Position numbers and translations under genes: made by a program. From assembly GCA_023935145.1 (NCBI GenBank), contig CM043698.1:85193501-85257500 (forward strand): 64,000 nucleotides of DNA, read 5' to 3'. Below the pieces are notes generated by a model that saw only the letters and a list, made by a program, of their open reading frames with translations, was not told where the DNA came from and did not search any database. This DNA comes from Bretschneidera sinensis (taxonomy: Eukaryota; Streptophyta; Magnoliopsida; Brassicales; Akaniaceae). This document shows, in pieces, positions 41,578-52,713 of this stretch. Within the stretch, counting starts at the first letter, position 1. Each line of letters opens with the position of its first letter.

Positions 41578-43097
41578 TGAATTACACCCAAACAGTACTA
41601 TGCAGTAGCAATAGTATAGAATGTGGTGTCGATCCCACTAAGAGAACGTTCTACAACCAAAGTCTCAGGCAAAAAATAATGGAAACAAAATTAAAAATTA
41701 ACATTAAGAAAATGTTGAGAATTAAATGATACAATTGAATTAAGTGGAAGAAAATCAATAATGAGAACACAAGGGTCCAAGAATCCCTCCTAAATTTCAC
41801 AGCTTCAACTTGTATCAATTCAGTAATTATAACTCAACTACGTATTTCACATCCCAAATACGTAATAGTGAAAGCACCAAAAATATTCTTTTATAGATTA
41901 TTATGAGAAATCCCTTTCTTGTTTTTGCAAGTAATGCAATGGTCAATCATTTATGATATCCTAAATCGATGATATATCCAGAGACAATAACGCAGTAAAG
42001 GACCAGCATATATAATTCCACACATAATAGAAACATGAATGAACTTATATAGAGAAAAAGAACAACAATCACCAGAGTTAAACAAAATCTATGGGAGAAG
42101 AAAATATAATTGTCTGTCACACAAAAACATCAACTTCAATATTAAATAAAGGGAACAACTCAAAATAATTATTCAATGTTAAAAACAAAAATACTAAATT
42201 AAATACAAGCCAAACTCGTTATGTCTAGGAATTCATCTCTTCACTTTGATTGAAACTTAGCCTAGCCGATTATACATAATCACACCAGCTCTCTAGAAAT
42301 TCAGTGTGTATCTCTTCAGCCCCCTGTTCTCTGAGTCTAAAATCTTATATATAGTTGTATGAAGACAGCTTTATAGACAGAAAAGTCGCCCTAGGGTTTC
42401 TGTTCAAGCCGTGTGCTTCTGCTGCTGTCCAAGCCCGGTTCTACTCCTATCCAGGCCCGATTTCTGCTGTCCAGAACTGGTCCGGTTGTGCTACTGTCCA
42501 GGCCATGCAAATCCTAAAAAAATCAAAATTTAATAGCTCATTCACTTCTGCCACGCTGAAATCACGCACAGCCTAACCTTTGTTTACTAAAACTTCCATA
42601 ACTTTCTCTAGAAAAATCATGTTTACGAGCCGTAAAATTCTCCAGAAAATTGACATCCGGATCTTTCCAATCATATATGGTTCATCTTCTGGTTCTTCCT
42701 GAATCAATACAGTTTAATCCGCAAAAATGACTAATCTGTACGGGCAATTCTGGTAATTTAGTGAAACTCTTTTTCACCCTTTGCTAGTGACAACATGACT
42801 TAGCAAAATGCTCAATTCATCTTTAACAGTCTAGAAATGATGGGTTTTGTTGCACTCCTCTTGGTAAACTCAGTTTTCGTGCTCTGAACTGGTCCAGATG
42901 TTATGGATTCTTTCGAACATATTTTATATATTTTTTTGTTTAAGGCTTCTTTGTTTTTTTTAAATCTGCAAAGCACACTAAAACACAGAATTCTCCAAAG
43001 GACTACACTTGTCAAGAAATTCAATGAATAATCAAAATTAATCTCAACAAATGCATATAATTAACTCTATCTGAAGTGCATTTTCATGCCCTAATCA
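41578..43097 (-). repeat. 5' LTR of deepest Athila element
   Basis: The inner boundary is fixed by the PBS: it starts TGAATTACACCC on the plus strand. The outer end is placed at CCCTAATCA (minus strand TGATTAGGGC), which resembles the LTR starts of the other Athila families. TATA box on the minus strand at 42345-42353. Upstream of it, at 42414-42510, words like GGCCTGGACAGYAG and CCGGACCAG recur. The outer end is less certain because the other LTR is not in the window. Confidence 0.65.
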
Positions 43098-43335
43098 CAG
43101 GGTTATATATATATATATATTCAGATGTTTCAATCAGTTCAGTTATCAAACAGTCTAAACACTTAATCATCCAGCATTTAGACATTGTCTCTTATTGATT
43201 TAGCTCTATTTAGATGCTCATTCAGTATTCAGCACTTATCACTTAAAAAAATGCCACTTAAGCTTCCAAAGCGTTAGTCGATTGCCATATTGATATTTAA
43301 TTGTGCATATTGCTATTAGTGATGACTCAAATATG
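43098..43335. other. AT-rich flank, no gene seen
   Basis: It contains a short (TA)n at 43104-43121 and no coding or element boundary that I can support. Confidence 0.5.
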
Positions 43336-43401
<66 letters not shown>

Positions 43402-43411
43402 GTATATATAT
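43336..43411. repeat. (TA)n/(TATG)n microsatellite
   Basis: A pure TA run is followed by four TATG/TATA units. Confidence 0.95.
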
Positions 43412-43429
43412 TATGTTAACATATTTCCA

Positions 43430-44810
43430 TGATGCTACTCATTGTAATAAAAATAAAAGTGTTATAAAACTTGATGGTAAGTGCAATGGCTACACAAGTG
43501 AGGAAATTATTTTGTGGGATCTAAAAAAAGGAGTAAAATTTGATCTTATTGAAAAACTCATAAGTATGATAATAAAAAAATCTTTCTTGCAATTTGTGAG
43601 TTATTATTTTTCGTTATATATTTGAGAGTTTCTCTACCAAATCTAAATGTTGAGAATATCGAAAAAATGTGAAATTTATGCTAAGATTAAAATCACTAAG
43701 AAACCAAGCAAACTAGTAACAAGAGAAACTGAATTGCTTGCTTTGATTGATAGTGGTTTAGGAGATTTGGAAAACACCATGATTATATGTAGAAAAAGAT
43801 TTTATATTATCTTTGTTGATGACTACTCTAGAAATACTAAATTGTACTTGTTGAGAACTAAAGATGAGGCTAATGAAATGTTTCTTAAATATAATACAGA
43901 AGTAGAGAAACAATTAAATAAAAGAATTAAAGGGTTGTGAGCCGATAGAGGTTATAAATATTAATCTAATACTTTTTAATGCGTTTTATGAACAAAATTG
44001 AATAAATCATGAAATTACACCTCCTACTTCTCCTCAATCTAATGGGGTAGCTGAAATGAAAAATAAAACACTTAAGGAAATGATGAATCACATACTTGTT
44101 AGTTCGAAGCAGTCTACCAACATGTGGGGGGAAGTTATTTTGTCTGCTTGTCACATTCAAAATGGAATTGCTCATAATAAAATTTTTAAAACTCCTTATA
44201 AATTGTGTTATAGGTATGCTCCTAACTTGCAATACTTGAAAGTGTTAGGGCGTTTGACAAAAGTTTGTTCTAGAACTTATGATTGTGTGTTATTGACAAT
44301 GCATCATGGTTTAACATATAATGGTTTCTCGGCTATACTAATACTAACTGAGTCATTGACTCATATGAGTTAAAGCCAACGAGTGGCTATGTGTTTTCTT
44401 TTGTAGGTGGTGCAATCTCTTGGAAGTCATCCAAATAGTCAATTATTGCAAAGTCCACCATAGAAGCTGAGTTAATTGCCTTGAAAAGGGTTGCAGCTAA
44501 AGCCTAACTGCTAAGACAATTATTAGTGGTCATTCCATTGCGGGGGAGAGTAGTCACATTTGTGGCTCTCAATTGTGATTGCAAAACAGAAATAGCTCGT
44601 GCTGAGAATTAAATCTATTCTGGGAAGAATTGGCACATCATGTTGAAAGACAGTTTATGAGGTATTTCATTGAGATGAAGTTGTGTTCATGGATGTTTAG
44701 AGGTCAAAGAGAAATATGGACAATCTTCTGACTAAGATACTGGCAAGAGAGCTAGTGAATAAACATCGAGTGGGATGAGACTATTTACCACTGATGAAAT
44801 CTTGTGATGG
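43430..44810 (+). pseudogene. Copia pol remnant (integrase and RNase H, RT deleted)
   Basis: Integrase pieces: KITKKPSKLVTRETELLAL near 43690, VDDYSRNTKLYLLRTKDEA near 43815, then after a break NGVAEMKNKTLKEMMNHILV (44040-44100), MWGEVILSACHIQN and APNLQYLKVLGRL. From about 44380 the frame-broken RNase H follows: ISWKSS, STIEAELIALK and LNCDCK. The whole RT is missing, so a deletion joins integrase to RNase H near 44345-44380. The type resembles Tork/TNT1-like Copia and is clearly distinct from the SIRE copies. Confidence 0.75.
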
Positions 44811-45220
44811 ATACCTAACCTTTGTGATTGAAAATCCCATGAAAGAGGTTCAATAGGTCAAACGAAGTCACTAAAGTCTCATGAGACACTTTCATTATGT
44901 TTACACCTTTCATATAAGATGATTGGTAAGAGTCCCTCCTTATGGTATGTGACACTACAACTGCGATATGGGTGAGGATGAGCTTATAGATCTTAATGAA
45001 TCCATAGTCCAAATTTGGATGGAATGTTGATCGTAGTACACTCTTGATAGATACCACCTATATGAGTGTGGGAGTGGAGCCTCTCCCTATGTGACTTGGG
45101 CAAGTCACTAGAGCACTCAAGAATATCCAGGTAAGCGCACGACCATAATAGTGCCAACCCGCTAAAAACTGCAACTATTTATGAACGTTACGTGGGCTAC
45201 TAACTTAACTACATCACACT
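44811..45220 (+). other. 3' noncoding part of the Copia remnant
   Basis: No coding signal. It runs up to the LTR of the second SIRE copy at 45221; no second LTR or TSD is recognisable. Confidence 0.45.
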
Positions 45221-46471
45221 TGTTGACCCTACTTTGATTTTGATAATGACAAAAATTAAATTATTGTAATAAATATGTTTGATCTAAGCTATGACTCAAT
45301 TAAGTTGACTTGCTTGTATTCCAGAAAGTGTGCACGCATGCACCGCACATTGTAGGAATTCAAAGTGAAAGAGTCAGCTTGGAAATTCTTTGAAGAATCA
45401 AGTAGTTGGGAGCCCTTAGAAGATTGAGAATTAGCTAAGGTTATTGTCTCTTTCTCTCAACTACTTAGCTTTATTTTGACTCAATAATCTTACTTTGATA
45501 AATCTTATTTAAATAAAACATTTACTCTTTTCAAAACTTCTTCAAAAAGTTCGAAATTTGTGAAAAATTGATGGGTATAGTCGACTATTTTTTTAAGACA
45601 ATCGATTGCGAAAAGGTCCAAAGATTTTTGACAACCGACTTCCAACTTAGACAGTCGATTGTAATTGGTCGTTCTTTTAAAAAAAAAATTGTATTCATAA
45701 AGAAGATAGTTTATTGTAATATCAAGACAGTCGATTGTCAAAAGTTCTAAAACTTTTGACAGTCGACCACCAAATTAGATAGTTAACTGTCATTTTTAAA
45801 CCTGCTTTAGATTTTTAAAATTTAAAAAAAAACAATCGACTGTCATATCTTCATATACGACTGTCATGTCGTTCATAATGATTAGTTTTCAAAAATTGAG
45901 GTGCGGAAAACACTCATCATAAATGAGCATTTCTAACCACCTAGAACAATCAATTGCTTTAAGAGCTCATCTACTACTCTTCAAAACTTTCAAATTTGTT
46001 CTTGGATTCATTCTTAAGCTTTGTTTTTGTGAGAGATAAAATCTTTGAGTTGGAAGCATTAATAGCATTCTCTCTTGTGTACCAAAAAAATCTCATTCAA
46101 TTCCATCTTATAAAGAAAGAGTTGTTGTGACTCTTGTGAGTCATTTAGGTGTTAAACACTTGAGTGAAAATTTCTTGTGAGAGAAACTTGTAAAGGTTTA
46201 AGCAATGCCTTGGAAGTTTCTTGTTTATTTTAGTGAAACCTTCAAGGAGAAGCCTTCAAGAGAGTGGACGTAGGGTCAGGAATGATTCTGATATTGTTAA
46301 ACCATTATAAATCGAGTTTTCGTGCTCTTCTATCTTCTTTTAATTTTCAGCAAACTTGTATTTATTGTTTCTACTTTTTTTTATTATTTGTTTAATCTTG
46401 TGATTATATTTTTATTTGTTAAAAAAAGTTTTGAAACCCAATTCACCCCTCTTGGGTTGCCTCAGTTAACA
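45221..46471 (+). repeat. 5' LTR of second SIRE copy
   Basis: It runs from TGTTGACCC to CAGTTAACA. It ends with the same hairpin as the outer LTR: AACCCAA (46435-46441) and TTGGGTT (46452-46458). Dyad words lie at 45577-45850. Confidence 0.8.
45577..45850. promoter_or_regulatory. ACAGTCGATTGTC dyad cluster in LTR
   Basis: At least seven copies close to ACAGTCGATTGTCA or its reverse occur with irregular spacing: TAGTCGACTA at 45577, ACAATCGATTGCG near 45598, ACAGTCGATTGTA near 45650, ACAGTCGATTGTCA near 45727 and ACAATCGACTGTCAT near 45831. The word is related to, but not the same as, the outer copy's CAGTCGACTGG. Confidence 0.65.
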
Positions 46472-46473
46472 AC

Positions 46474-46486
46474 TGGTATCATAGCT
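46474..46486 (+). other. Primer binding site, initiator-Met tRNA, mutated
   Basis: TGGTATCATAGCT follows the LTR; TGGTATCAGAGCC is the intact form seen at 667. Confidence 0.82.
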
Positions 46487-46526
46487 TAGTTCTCTAAGTT
46501 AGGCTTAAAATCATTGAGTAGATCTT

Positions 46527-48517
46527 ATGACAATTAATATGTCTAATAAAGGTCTTTCTTTCTCTAGGTCTCCCTTGTTTACCAGAACTAATTATAGTTA
46601 TTACAAAAATAAGATGAGAATTTATATAGAAGGCCAAAACTATACTTTATGGGAAGTCATTATGGATGGACCTAGAACTCCAATGAAAAAGATAAAAGAC
46701 AAGGAGGTAAAAATTCTAGTTCCCAAGGTTAGATAAGAGTTTAATGATGATGATTGAAAAATGATGTCTTTAAATTGTAGAGCTACAAATATTCTTTATT
46801 GTGCTTTAGATATTAATAAATACAACAAAATTTTGGCTTGTGAATCGGCTAAAGAAATATGGGATAAACTTCAAGTTACATATGAAGGTACTAATCAAGT
46901 TAAGAAATCTAAAATCTATAGATTAATATCATATTATAAAGCTTTTAAAATGTCTCATAATGAAACTATTTTCGAAATGTATTCTCGATTCACTAACATC
47001 ATTAATGACTTAACGCTTCTTGGTAGAGTTTATGAAGATGGTGAGTTAGTAAGAAAAATGCTTAAGTCCTTACCAAAAGTTTGGAAACCAAAGATGATGA
47101 CAATTGAAAAGCAAAAGACCTTGACGACCTCGACATCAACACACTTTTTGGATCGTTATTGACACGAGATGAATGACATCAACATCTTTGTTGATGAAGA
47201 GTCCAAAAAGAAGAAGATCATTGCTCTTAATACTACCACAAGCAAGCAAGTGGAAGGAAGATAGAAATGAAAGTAGTGAGGAGGATGGAGAAATGACACT
47301 TATTACAAAAAGGTTTCAAAAGTACTTGAGATGAAAGAAGAATTAAAGTAAGAAGCCATACACAAGGGATGATTTGACCAAGAAAGATCCAATTGTGTGC
47401 CTAGACACATCAAGGCAGATTGTCCTTTGGCATAGAAGCCTCACAAGAACTTCAAGAAGAAAGCTATGGTGGCTACCACTTGGAGTGATGATGAAAAAGA
47501 AAACTCAGATGAAGAAGTTGACTACCAAGAAATTGCCAACCTTTACTTGATAGCAATTGATGATGAAAATGAGGTAACTAATTCTTCATATATTGATAAT
47601 GATAATGAAATTTTGAATGAAGAATTATTATAAGCAATTAATGAATTGCATGAAGAACTTAAGAGATTTGATGCTAAAAATATTGCTCTAAAAAAGGGAG
47701 GTTTCATCCCTCTCTAAAAAAAATGAAAGTTTTAAAAGAATAAAATGAAAAACTTTCTTTATAACTTAGCAACTCATCACAATATTCTTTGAAAAATGGA
47801 AATGAAATTTTGAAAAACAAAGTGATTGAGTTAAAGAACACTATATCTACACTTGTGAAAATGATGGAAAAACTAGGTGAAGTGTTGACTTGCCAAAGAT
47901 TAAGTGGAGAAAATTTTGGTTTGGAATATTCTCCAATGATCAAGAAAAAATCAAATGAAACCATCGTTGTGAAAGAAACAAATGTTAATGAAACTTCTCT
48001 TTCTCATATGCCTAGTAATGTTCATAATGTACCATTGAAGAATGCTAGGAAATCTAAGAATGCAAATGTCAATTCCTATGGTAGAAATTCATATACTCAT
48101 ACTAGGAATAAACATTCTAGAAGTACATATACTCACATGTATGCTCATTCTAGAAATGCAAATGCTAGGTATGTTCATCCTAGAAACTCATATGGTAGGA
48201 ATGCATACTCAAGAAATAGATATCATTTATATCCTAGAAAAAACATGTATTTGCGTAATTATCATAACGCTAAAAACATGTACTCTAGGAATGCATATTT
48301 CTCATATCCTAGGAATGATAGATTTGCCTATTCTAGATATCCTAGAAACTATCATGATTATCATTCTAGGATCATGCATTATCCTTATCATTACAATTAT
48401 GGAACTAATTATAGCATTAAGAAGGTATGGATTCCAAAAGTATCCGCATTTCAAGGACTAATACCAAATGATCTAAGAAAATTCGGGTACTCCATTATGT
48501 ATCCTTGTGTGATGTAG
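46527..48517 (+). pseudogene. gag: gag of second SIRE copy
   Basis: The ATG at 46527 opens MTINMSNKGLSFSRSPLF. The UBN2-type part (46761-47162) reads AKEIWDKLQVTYEGTNQVKK and RKMLKSLPKVWKPK. The knuckle region near 47390 is degenerate. A coiled-coil-like part follows, then CQRLSGENFGLEYSP and the low-complexity region with YPRN, SRN and YGRN units (47789-48517), the VWIPK motif and UAG at 48515-48517. Stops and frame breaks lie near 46735, 46758, 47160, 47265 and 47632. The layout matches the outer gag at 720-1705 plus 3072-4095. Confidence 0.85.
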
Positions 48518-49196
48518 ATTTATCTCCATACAAAGCTAAAGGGTGATCATTGGTACCTTTATAATAGATGCTCAAAGTATATGACTGGTGATAAAAGAAT
48601 CTTTGTAGAGCTAACTCCAAAGGATGGTGGACATGTCACCATTGGAGATGACAACATGATGAATATCATTAGACATGGTAAATTTGGTAAAAAAATTCTT
48701 TAACGATTGATTATGTTTTATTTATTCAAGGTCTTAAGCATAATTTACTTAGTATTAGTCAATTATGTGATAAAGGTAATAGAGTTATATTTGAGTCCAC
48801 TCATTGTCTTATAATATACATCAAGAGTAATAAGATCAAATTTGTTGGTCAAAGACATGAAAATGCCCATATAGTAAACCCCAAATCTTTGCCTTTGAAA
48901 AATGAAAAATGTTTTTCAGTTTTTAGTGAAAACTCATGATTATGGTATAGAAGGTTTGGCCATGTGAACATGGATTTAATTCAAACGCTTTCAAGAAAAG
49001 ATTTGGTTCTTGGTCTTCAAAAAATTAAATTTGAAAATGACAAAGTTTGTGATGCTTGTCAAACGGGAAAACAAACTAGGATTTCTTTCAAATCTAAAAA
49101 TGTTGTTTCAACATCTAGACCATTACAACTTTTATATATGGACTTGTTTGGACCAATTAGAACTATTAGTCTAAGTGGCCATCAATATGTTCTTGA
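48518..49196 (+). pseudogene. Protease to integrase start of second SIRE copy
   Basis: In frame after the UAG the protease region reads HWYLYNRCSKYMTGDK: the DSG active site is changed to YNR, so the protease is dead. Next come LTPKDGGHVTIGDD, HNLLSISQLCDKG with frame breaks, GHVNMDLIQTLSRKDLVLGL, CDACQTGKQTRISF (integrase zinc) and LYMDLFGPIRTISL (first catalytic Asp). Similarity ends near 49196. Confidence 0.8.
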
Positions 49197-50265
49197 GGTT
49201 CTTGTTGCCACACATGTTCTTGTTGATTTCACTCATTGGTTAGACACACTTCAACAAAAGACATTCTCAACAAAAATTTTCTCACCTCCTAAATATTTCA
49301 GCTACAAATAGTTTTGAGACTACGGTTTGCTTCTCCAAGTATCCAAGCTCTTAATGCTTCATCATTTTTTTACTCGATGCCAAGTCCTCTCCAAGTAGTG
49401 GAGAATGATGGAGTACATAATGAAGAATAGATTTTGAGCTTTAGATTTATGAGTTAGGGGCTATTTTGATTTTGGGGATAATTTTGTAATTATATTAATC
49501 TTAGAGGTAATTTAATAATTTTAAATTAATTGGGTTAGGGTTTGCCTTATATAGTAAAAAAAAAAAGTCTATGTTTGTAGTTAGTTTTGAATGGAAAAAA
49601 AAAACAGTTTCCTTTGAAACCAAACAACTCTGTGATTAAGTGTGTTTTTCGTATTTATATGATTTGGATTGTGGTTCCCATGTGATTTTGGAAGATTCAT
49701 GTGATTTTGATCGTTCTATCTTTTATTTTCATTGCTCTATCTTTTATTTTCTTTTTATTAGATTTTAGCCTTTATTGTTCTACATCAAAATCAGTTGTGG
49801 TTCTTTGCCTTTGTTTTTGTTGTTGGATACGCGTCCTAACAACGATGTGCTATAGTTAAATCCTTGAGAGTAGACGCGTTGAGACCATACGTGCCAAGTC
49901 AACAACTTCAGGGATACGAAATCTACCTTCGAACAACGTTTCTGTGTGATTCTATGGTTAAGTTTTCTTGTTTCTATTTTCTTTAATATATGTGTTTAAT
50001 TGTTAGTACAATTCATTATTTAGTGATAAGAATTAAGCATTCATACTCATATAATTCCAACAATGGCTACATCAAACAGCCTGGAGAATTGGATCTCATG
50101 GCTGCATCTATCAGAGTGACCTACCATTACAAAATCTCCTTATTATTTATTGAGCTCCTTTTTTGTATAAAAGACAGAGATTGTTTAATATTTATTTCTT
50201 TTCTTCATTTCTTAATGTCCATAATGCTTTAATATCACTAACTGTGCGCCAAATCTTATTTGTAG
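49197..50265. other. No gene recognised
   Basis: The region is AT-rich with poly-A runs near 49556 and 49596. Short frames here (for example 49990-50232) have no recognisable motif. Confidence 0.5.
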
Positions 50266-50365
50266 ATTTTGGAGACAAGGGTAAGGAGTTGCGGGAATTA
50301 TGTGCTTTCTCAAATAGCTAAAAGGAATTTACTTACTGAGATAGTCAAAATTGTAGAGAAAAAAA
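50266..50365 (+). pseudogene. Possible VHS-domain exon of a TOM1-like gene
   Basis: Between a good acceptor (TTATTTGTAG) and a possible donor (AT|GTAATT) the sequence encodes LETRVRSCGNYVLSQIAKRN and LLTEIVKIVEKK. The pattern LET...NCG..V...IAE.N.L.EMVKIVKKK is characteristic of the plant TOM1-like VHS domain, which binds ubiquitinated cargo in endosomal sorting. No neighbouring VHS exon is recognisable within 1 kb either side, so this is a fragment or a coincidence of a short match. Confidence 0.4.
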
Positions 50366-51834
50366 TGTAATTCTATAATTTCTTGGGATATTATTTTAAA
50401 ATGAGATGCATGAAAATTCTAATTTAGGTTTTGTTACTTTGCTTACTTTTCTTAATTTTTTTTGCTTTATTAGTCTGTTTGGTTGAAATGAATTCCATAG
50501 TTTTTATAGAATTAATAAATTCTATTTATTACTATGTTTGGTTTGCTAAATAGATGTGAAGCTCATTTATAAATGAACTGACTTCATCTTGGTTTAACAA
50601 TAAATGTTTAGAATTCATTTGTTAATGAATTCTAGTAGAATTGAGTAAGCTTTATACAAATTTTATCAAAACTGATAGAATTTTCAAATAAATTTGTAAA
50701 TTCTACACATGAGCCTTTATAAACTTAAATAAACAAAATTATTCTTCTCTATTACTTTATTTATAGGTTATTTCTCTGCCTCTATAGGGGTCTCCTAAGC
50801 TTTCACAACGCAGTCTCATTTTAATTCTATAGTTTAAGTAGATTATACCAAATATGAAAATTTATTTGAGTTCAGTTGCAAATGAATTATAGTTTCAATT
50901 AATTTGAAAATGAAATTTGAATTCATTTGTAAATGAATTCTAGTTTTAGTTCATTTGGAAATGAACTTAATTTTATACTTAATGTCATACCAAATAAAGT
51001 GTTAGTTTGTTCTCCATGTTTTTTTTAATAAATTCACTTCTAGATTCTAGTATTTTGTGTCTGTATTGTGCTAATGATATATTTAGATTTATTAAAATTC
51101 GAATCATGTATTTCGCTATTGTATTTACAAGCTTGAGTTGAGAGATCAAAACACGTTAATCTTCACGTCTCTCTATATCCATTATAGAGATTATATGGCT
51201 GCATTTCTTTTTTGTTTAGCTGCAAAATCATATAGTTGACATGCCTCACTACAACTTATAAAGTTTTTTCAATCTCTTATGCATATTAAAAGGTAAATCT
51301 TCAAAATGATGGTTTTGGGTTATGATTAGGGGTTTTGTTGCATCGTCATTCTCCATACCCTTTTTGTTTTTGTTTCCTTTACTCTTTCTAATCTCTCATC
51401 GTTCATTCATGAGATATGATTATGGTTTATGTTTAGTCTTAGGAAGATACAACTGTTATCTCGAAACACACACTCACACATTCGTACTTGAAGTTATCTG
51501 AAAATGAAAAAGGTGAAATTGTTGATTGCCCTTTTCAATAAATAATAGTGATTGATATTCATAGTTGTTCTTATTATTAGAATACGATGAGTTGTTTTCT
51601 TATTGATTAGTGAGCTTCTAGATGCATAGATAAAGATGTAGTTGTTCATGCCGAAAATCTGCTGCTGAGCTAGAGGTTTGGAATTACAAGGTCTGTGCAG
51701 AAAAAGAGTGATGAACTAAAGAATCACCGGAGGAACTTGAACTAGAGAGGATTATGGTATTAATGGTGATAGTGTTTTGGTAATGAACTTGAACTGTGTT
51801 GAGATATGCGTACCTTGGACTTTTTTGTAGTGGT
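50366..51834. other. AT-rich region with inverted-repeat-rich block
   Basis: No gene. Between about 50478 and 51010 there are many GAATTCATTTGTAAATGAATTC-like segments. The example at 50918-50940 is almost perfectly palindromic, with TGTTTGGT-like ends, so it may be an old MITE; no TSD was established. Confidence 0.35.
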
Positions 51835-51940
51835 TCAGGGAGCAAGTTCATTATATGCCCAGGCGACGCGATCCCTGAAATCCTGCTTTTCTTTCGAGGG
51901 GTCTTGTTACGTGTTCAGGGACAACGCAGCCCCTGAAATC
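51835..51940. repeat. TTCAGGG/CCCTGAA words
   Basis: GTTCAGGGA occurs twice and CCCTGAAATC twice (near 51833, 51872, 51915 and 51930), forming two TTCAGGG...CCCTGAA inverted pairs. This may belong to the promoter-like region of the element with the array at 52200. Confidence 0.45.
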
Positions 51941-52199
51941 TTGCTTCCATTTTTACATGTGAGAAGTTTGTGAGTGATTACGGCTTTGTCATATGCTCTG
52001 CTACATGCCCGTTATTGACGCAACCACATATCATCCGGTCATTGGAGAGGGAGTTATCCACGTGTCACCAAGCTACTAGAGAGTGAATTATTTACTACAT
52101 CATAGGCCCCCAACTTCCTTTAAATATATTTATGTGCTTGAGGAAGTACAATGGAGCTCTGTGTCGTTGGTTACGTGCTTCGGCTTGTGAAGCCTGAGG

Positions 52200-52439
52200 C
52201 CGAGCATATGAGCAACAGTCAAAATGCTCGGCCTTGGAGATGTGGGACAGAGCATATGAGCAGTAGCCAAAATGCTCGGCCTTGAAGACGTGGGACCGAG
52301 CATTTGAAGAGCAGTCAAAATGCTCAGCCTCGGGGACATAGGGTCGAGCATATGAGCAGCAGTCAAAATGCTCGACCTTGGAGACGTGGGCTTGAGTATA
52401 TGAGCAGCTATCAAAATGCTCGACCTTGGAGATCTTCGA
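52200..52439. repeat. 48-bp tandem array, five units, hairpin-forming
   Basis: Units begin at 52200, 52248, 52296, 52344 and 52392 (GAGCATATGAGCAGCAGTC core). Within a unit, CCGAGCA and TGCTCGG flank an 18-nt spacer. Unit 1 pairs over 10 bp (AGGCCGAGCA/TGCTCGGCCT) and unit 4 over 9 bp (GGTCGAGCA/TGCTCGACC). A protein-like frame on the minus strand (52095-52574) is a by-product of the 48-bp periodicity. Confidence 0.85.
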
Positions 52440-52540
52440 CAGGGAGTGGGTCTTTATAGTTTCTTGGGCCACCGTCTTCCTTTCTTTTTGGCCTATAGAA
52501 GACTTTTGTGTTCTTTTTCTGTGTTTTGGGCCTATGGGGG

Positions 52541-52612
52541 CCTTTGGGCAATTTCTTTTGCTTTGGGCCCACAAAACCTTTGGACAATTTCTTTTGCTTT
52601 GGGCCCATAAAA
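52541..52612. repeat. 36-bp tandem duplication
   Basis: Two units, CCTTTGGGCAATTTC and CCTTTGGACAATTTC..., differ at two positions. Confidence 0.85.
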
Positions 52613-52713
52613 GCCTTTGGGCTTACTTTAGAACGCTCTATGAAGATATTCAATGCTGGAGCGCTGGGTCGTTCTGGAATATTATGTGGAGGCATTTAAT
52701 TCTGGATAGGGCC

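Larger units (their letters stand above)
36978..43097 (-). mobile_element. Deepest Athila-like element, minus strand, chimeric
   Basis: On the minus strand: LTR (43097-41578), tRNA-Asp PBS, leader with a hAT insertion, gag N-terminus (40264-40107), a foreign Gypsy fragment (40107-39491), then pol from the RT end to the integrase end (39490-37478) and 3' noncoding sequence. Middle gag, protease and most of RT are missing. The 3' LTR should lie left of the outer Copia, outside the window. The many lesions and its position under all other insertions make it the oldest layer. Confidence 0.75.
45221..49196 (+). mobile_element. Second SIRE/Maximus-like Copia, truncated in integrase
   Basis: LTR, PBS, gag, UAG, protease, GAG-pre-integrase and integrase start follow each other as in the outer copy, but the sequence departs near 49196 after PIRTISLSGHQYVLE. 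RT, RNase H, third ORF and 3' LTR are absent. The protein-level similarity to the outer copy is high but the LTR dyad words differ (ACAGTCGATTGTCA here). Confidence 0.87.

Noticed and set aside
50062..50120. Short ATG frame MATSNSLENWISWLH as first exon of the VHS-like gene
   Set aside because: Does not match the start of TOM1-like proteins and stops after 18 codons.
52200..52439. CRISPR-like array
   Set aside because: The 48-bp units are contiguous imperfect repeats without unique spacers, and the DNA is a plant nuclear genome.
52095..52574. Minus-strand frame of 159 codons with repeated SxxEHFDCCSYAR-like units
   Set aside because: It is the 48-bp tandem array read in an open frame (48 is divisible by 3). 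No independent coding evidence.
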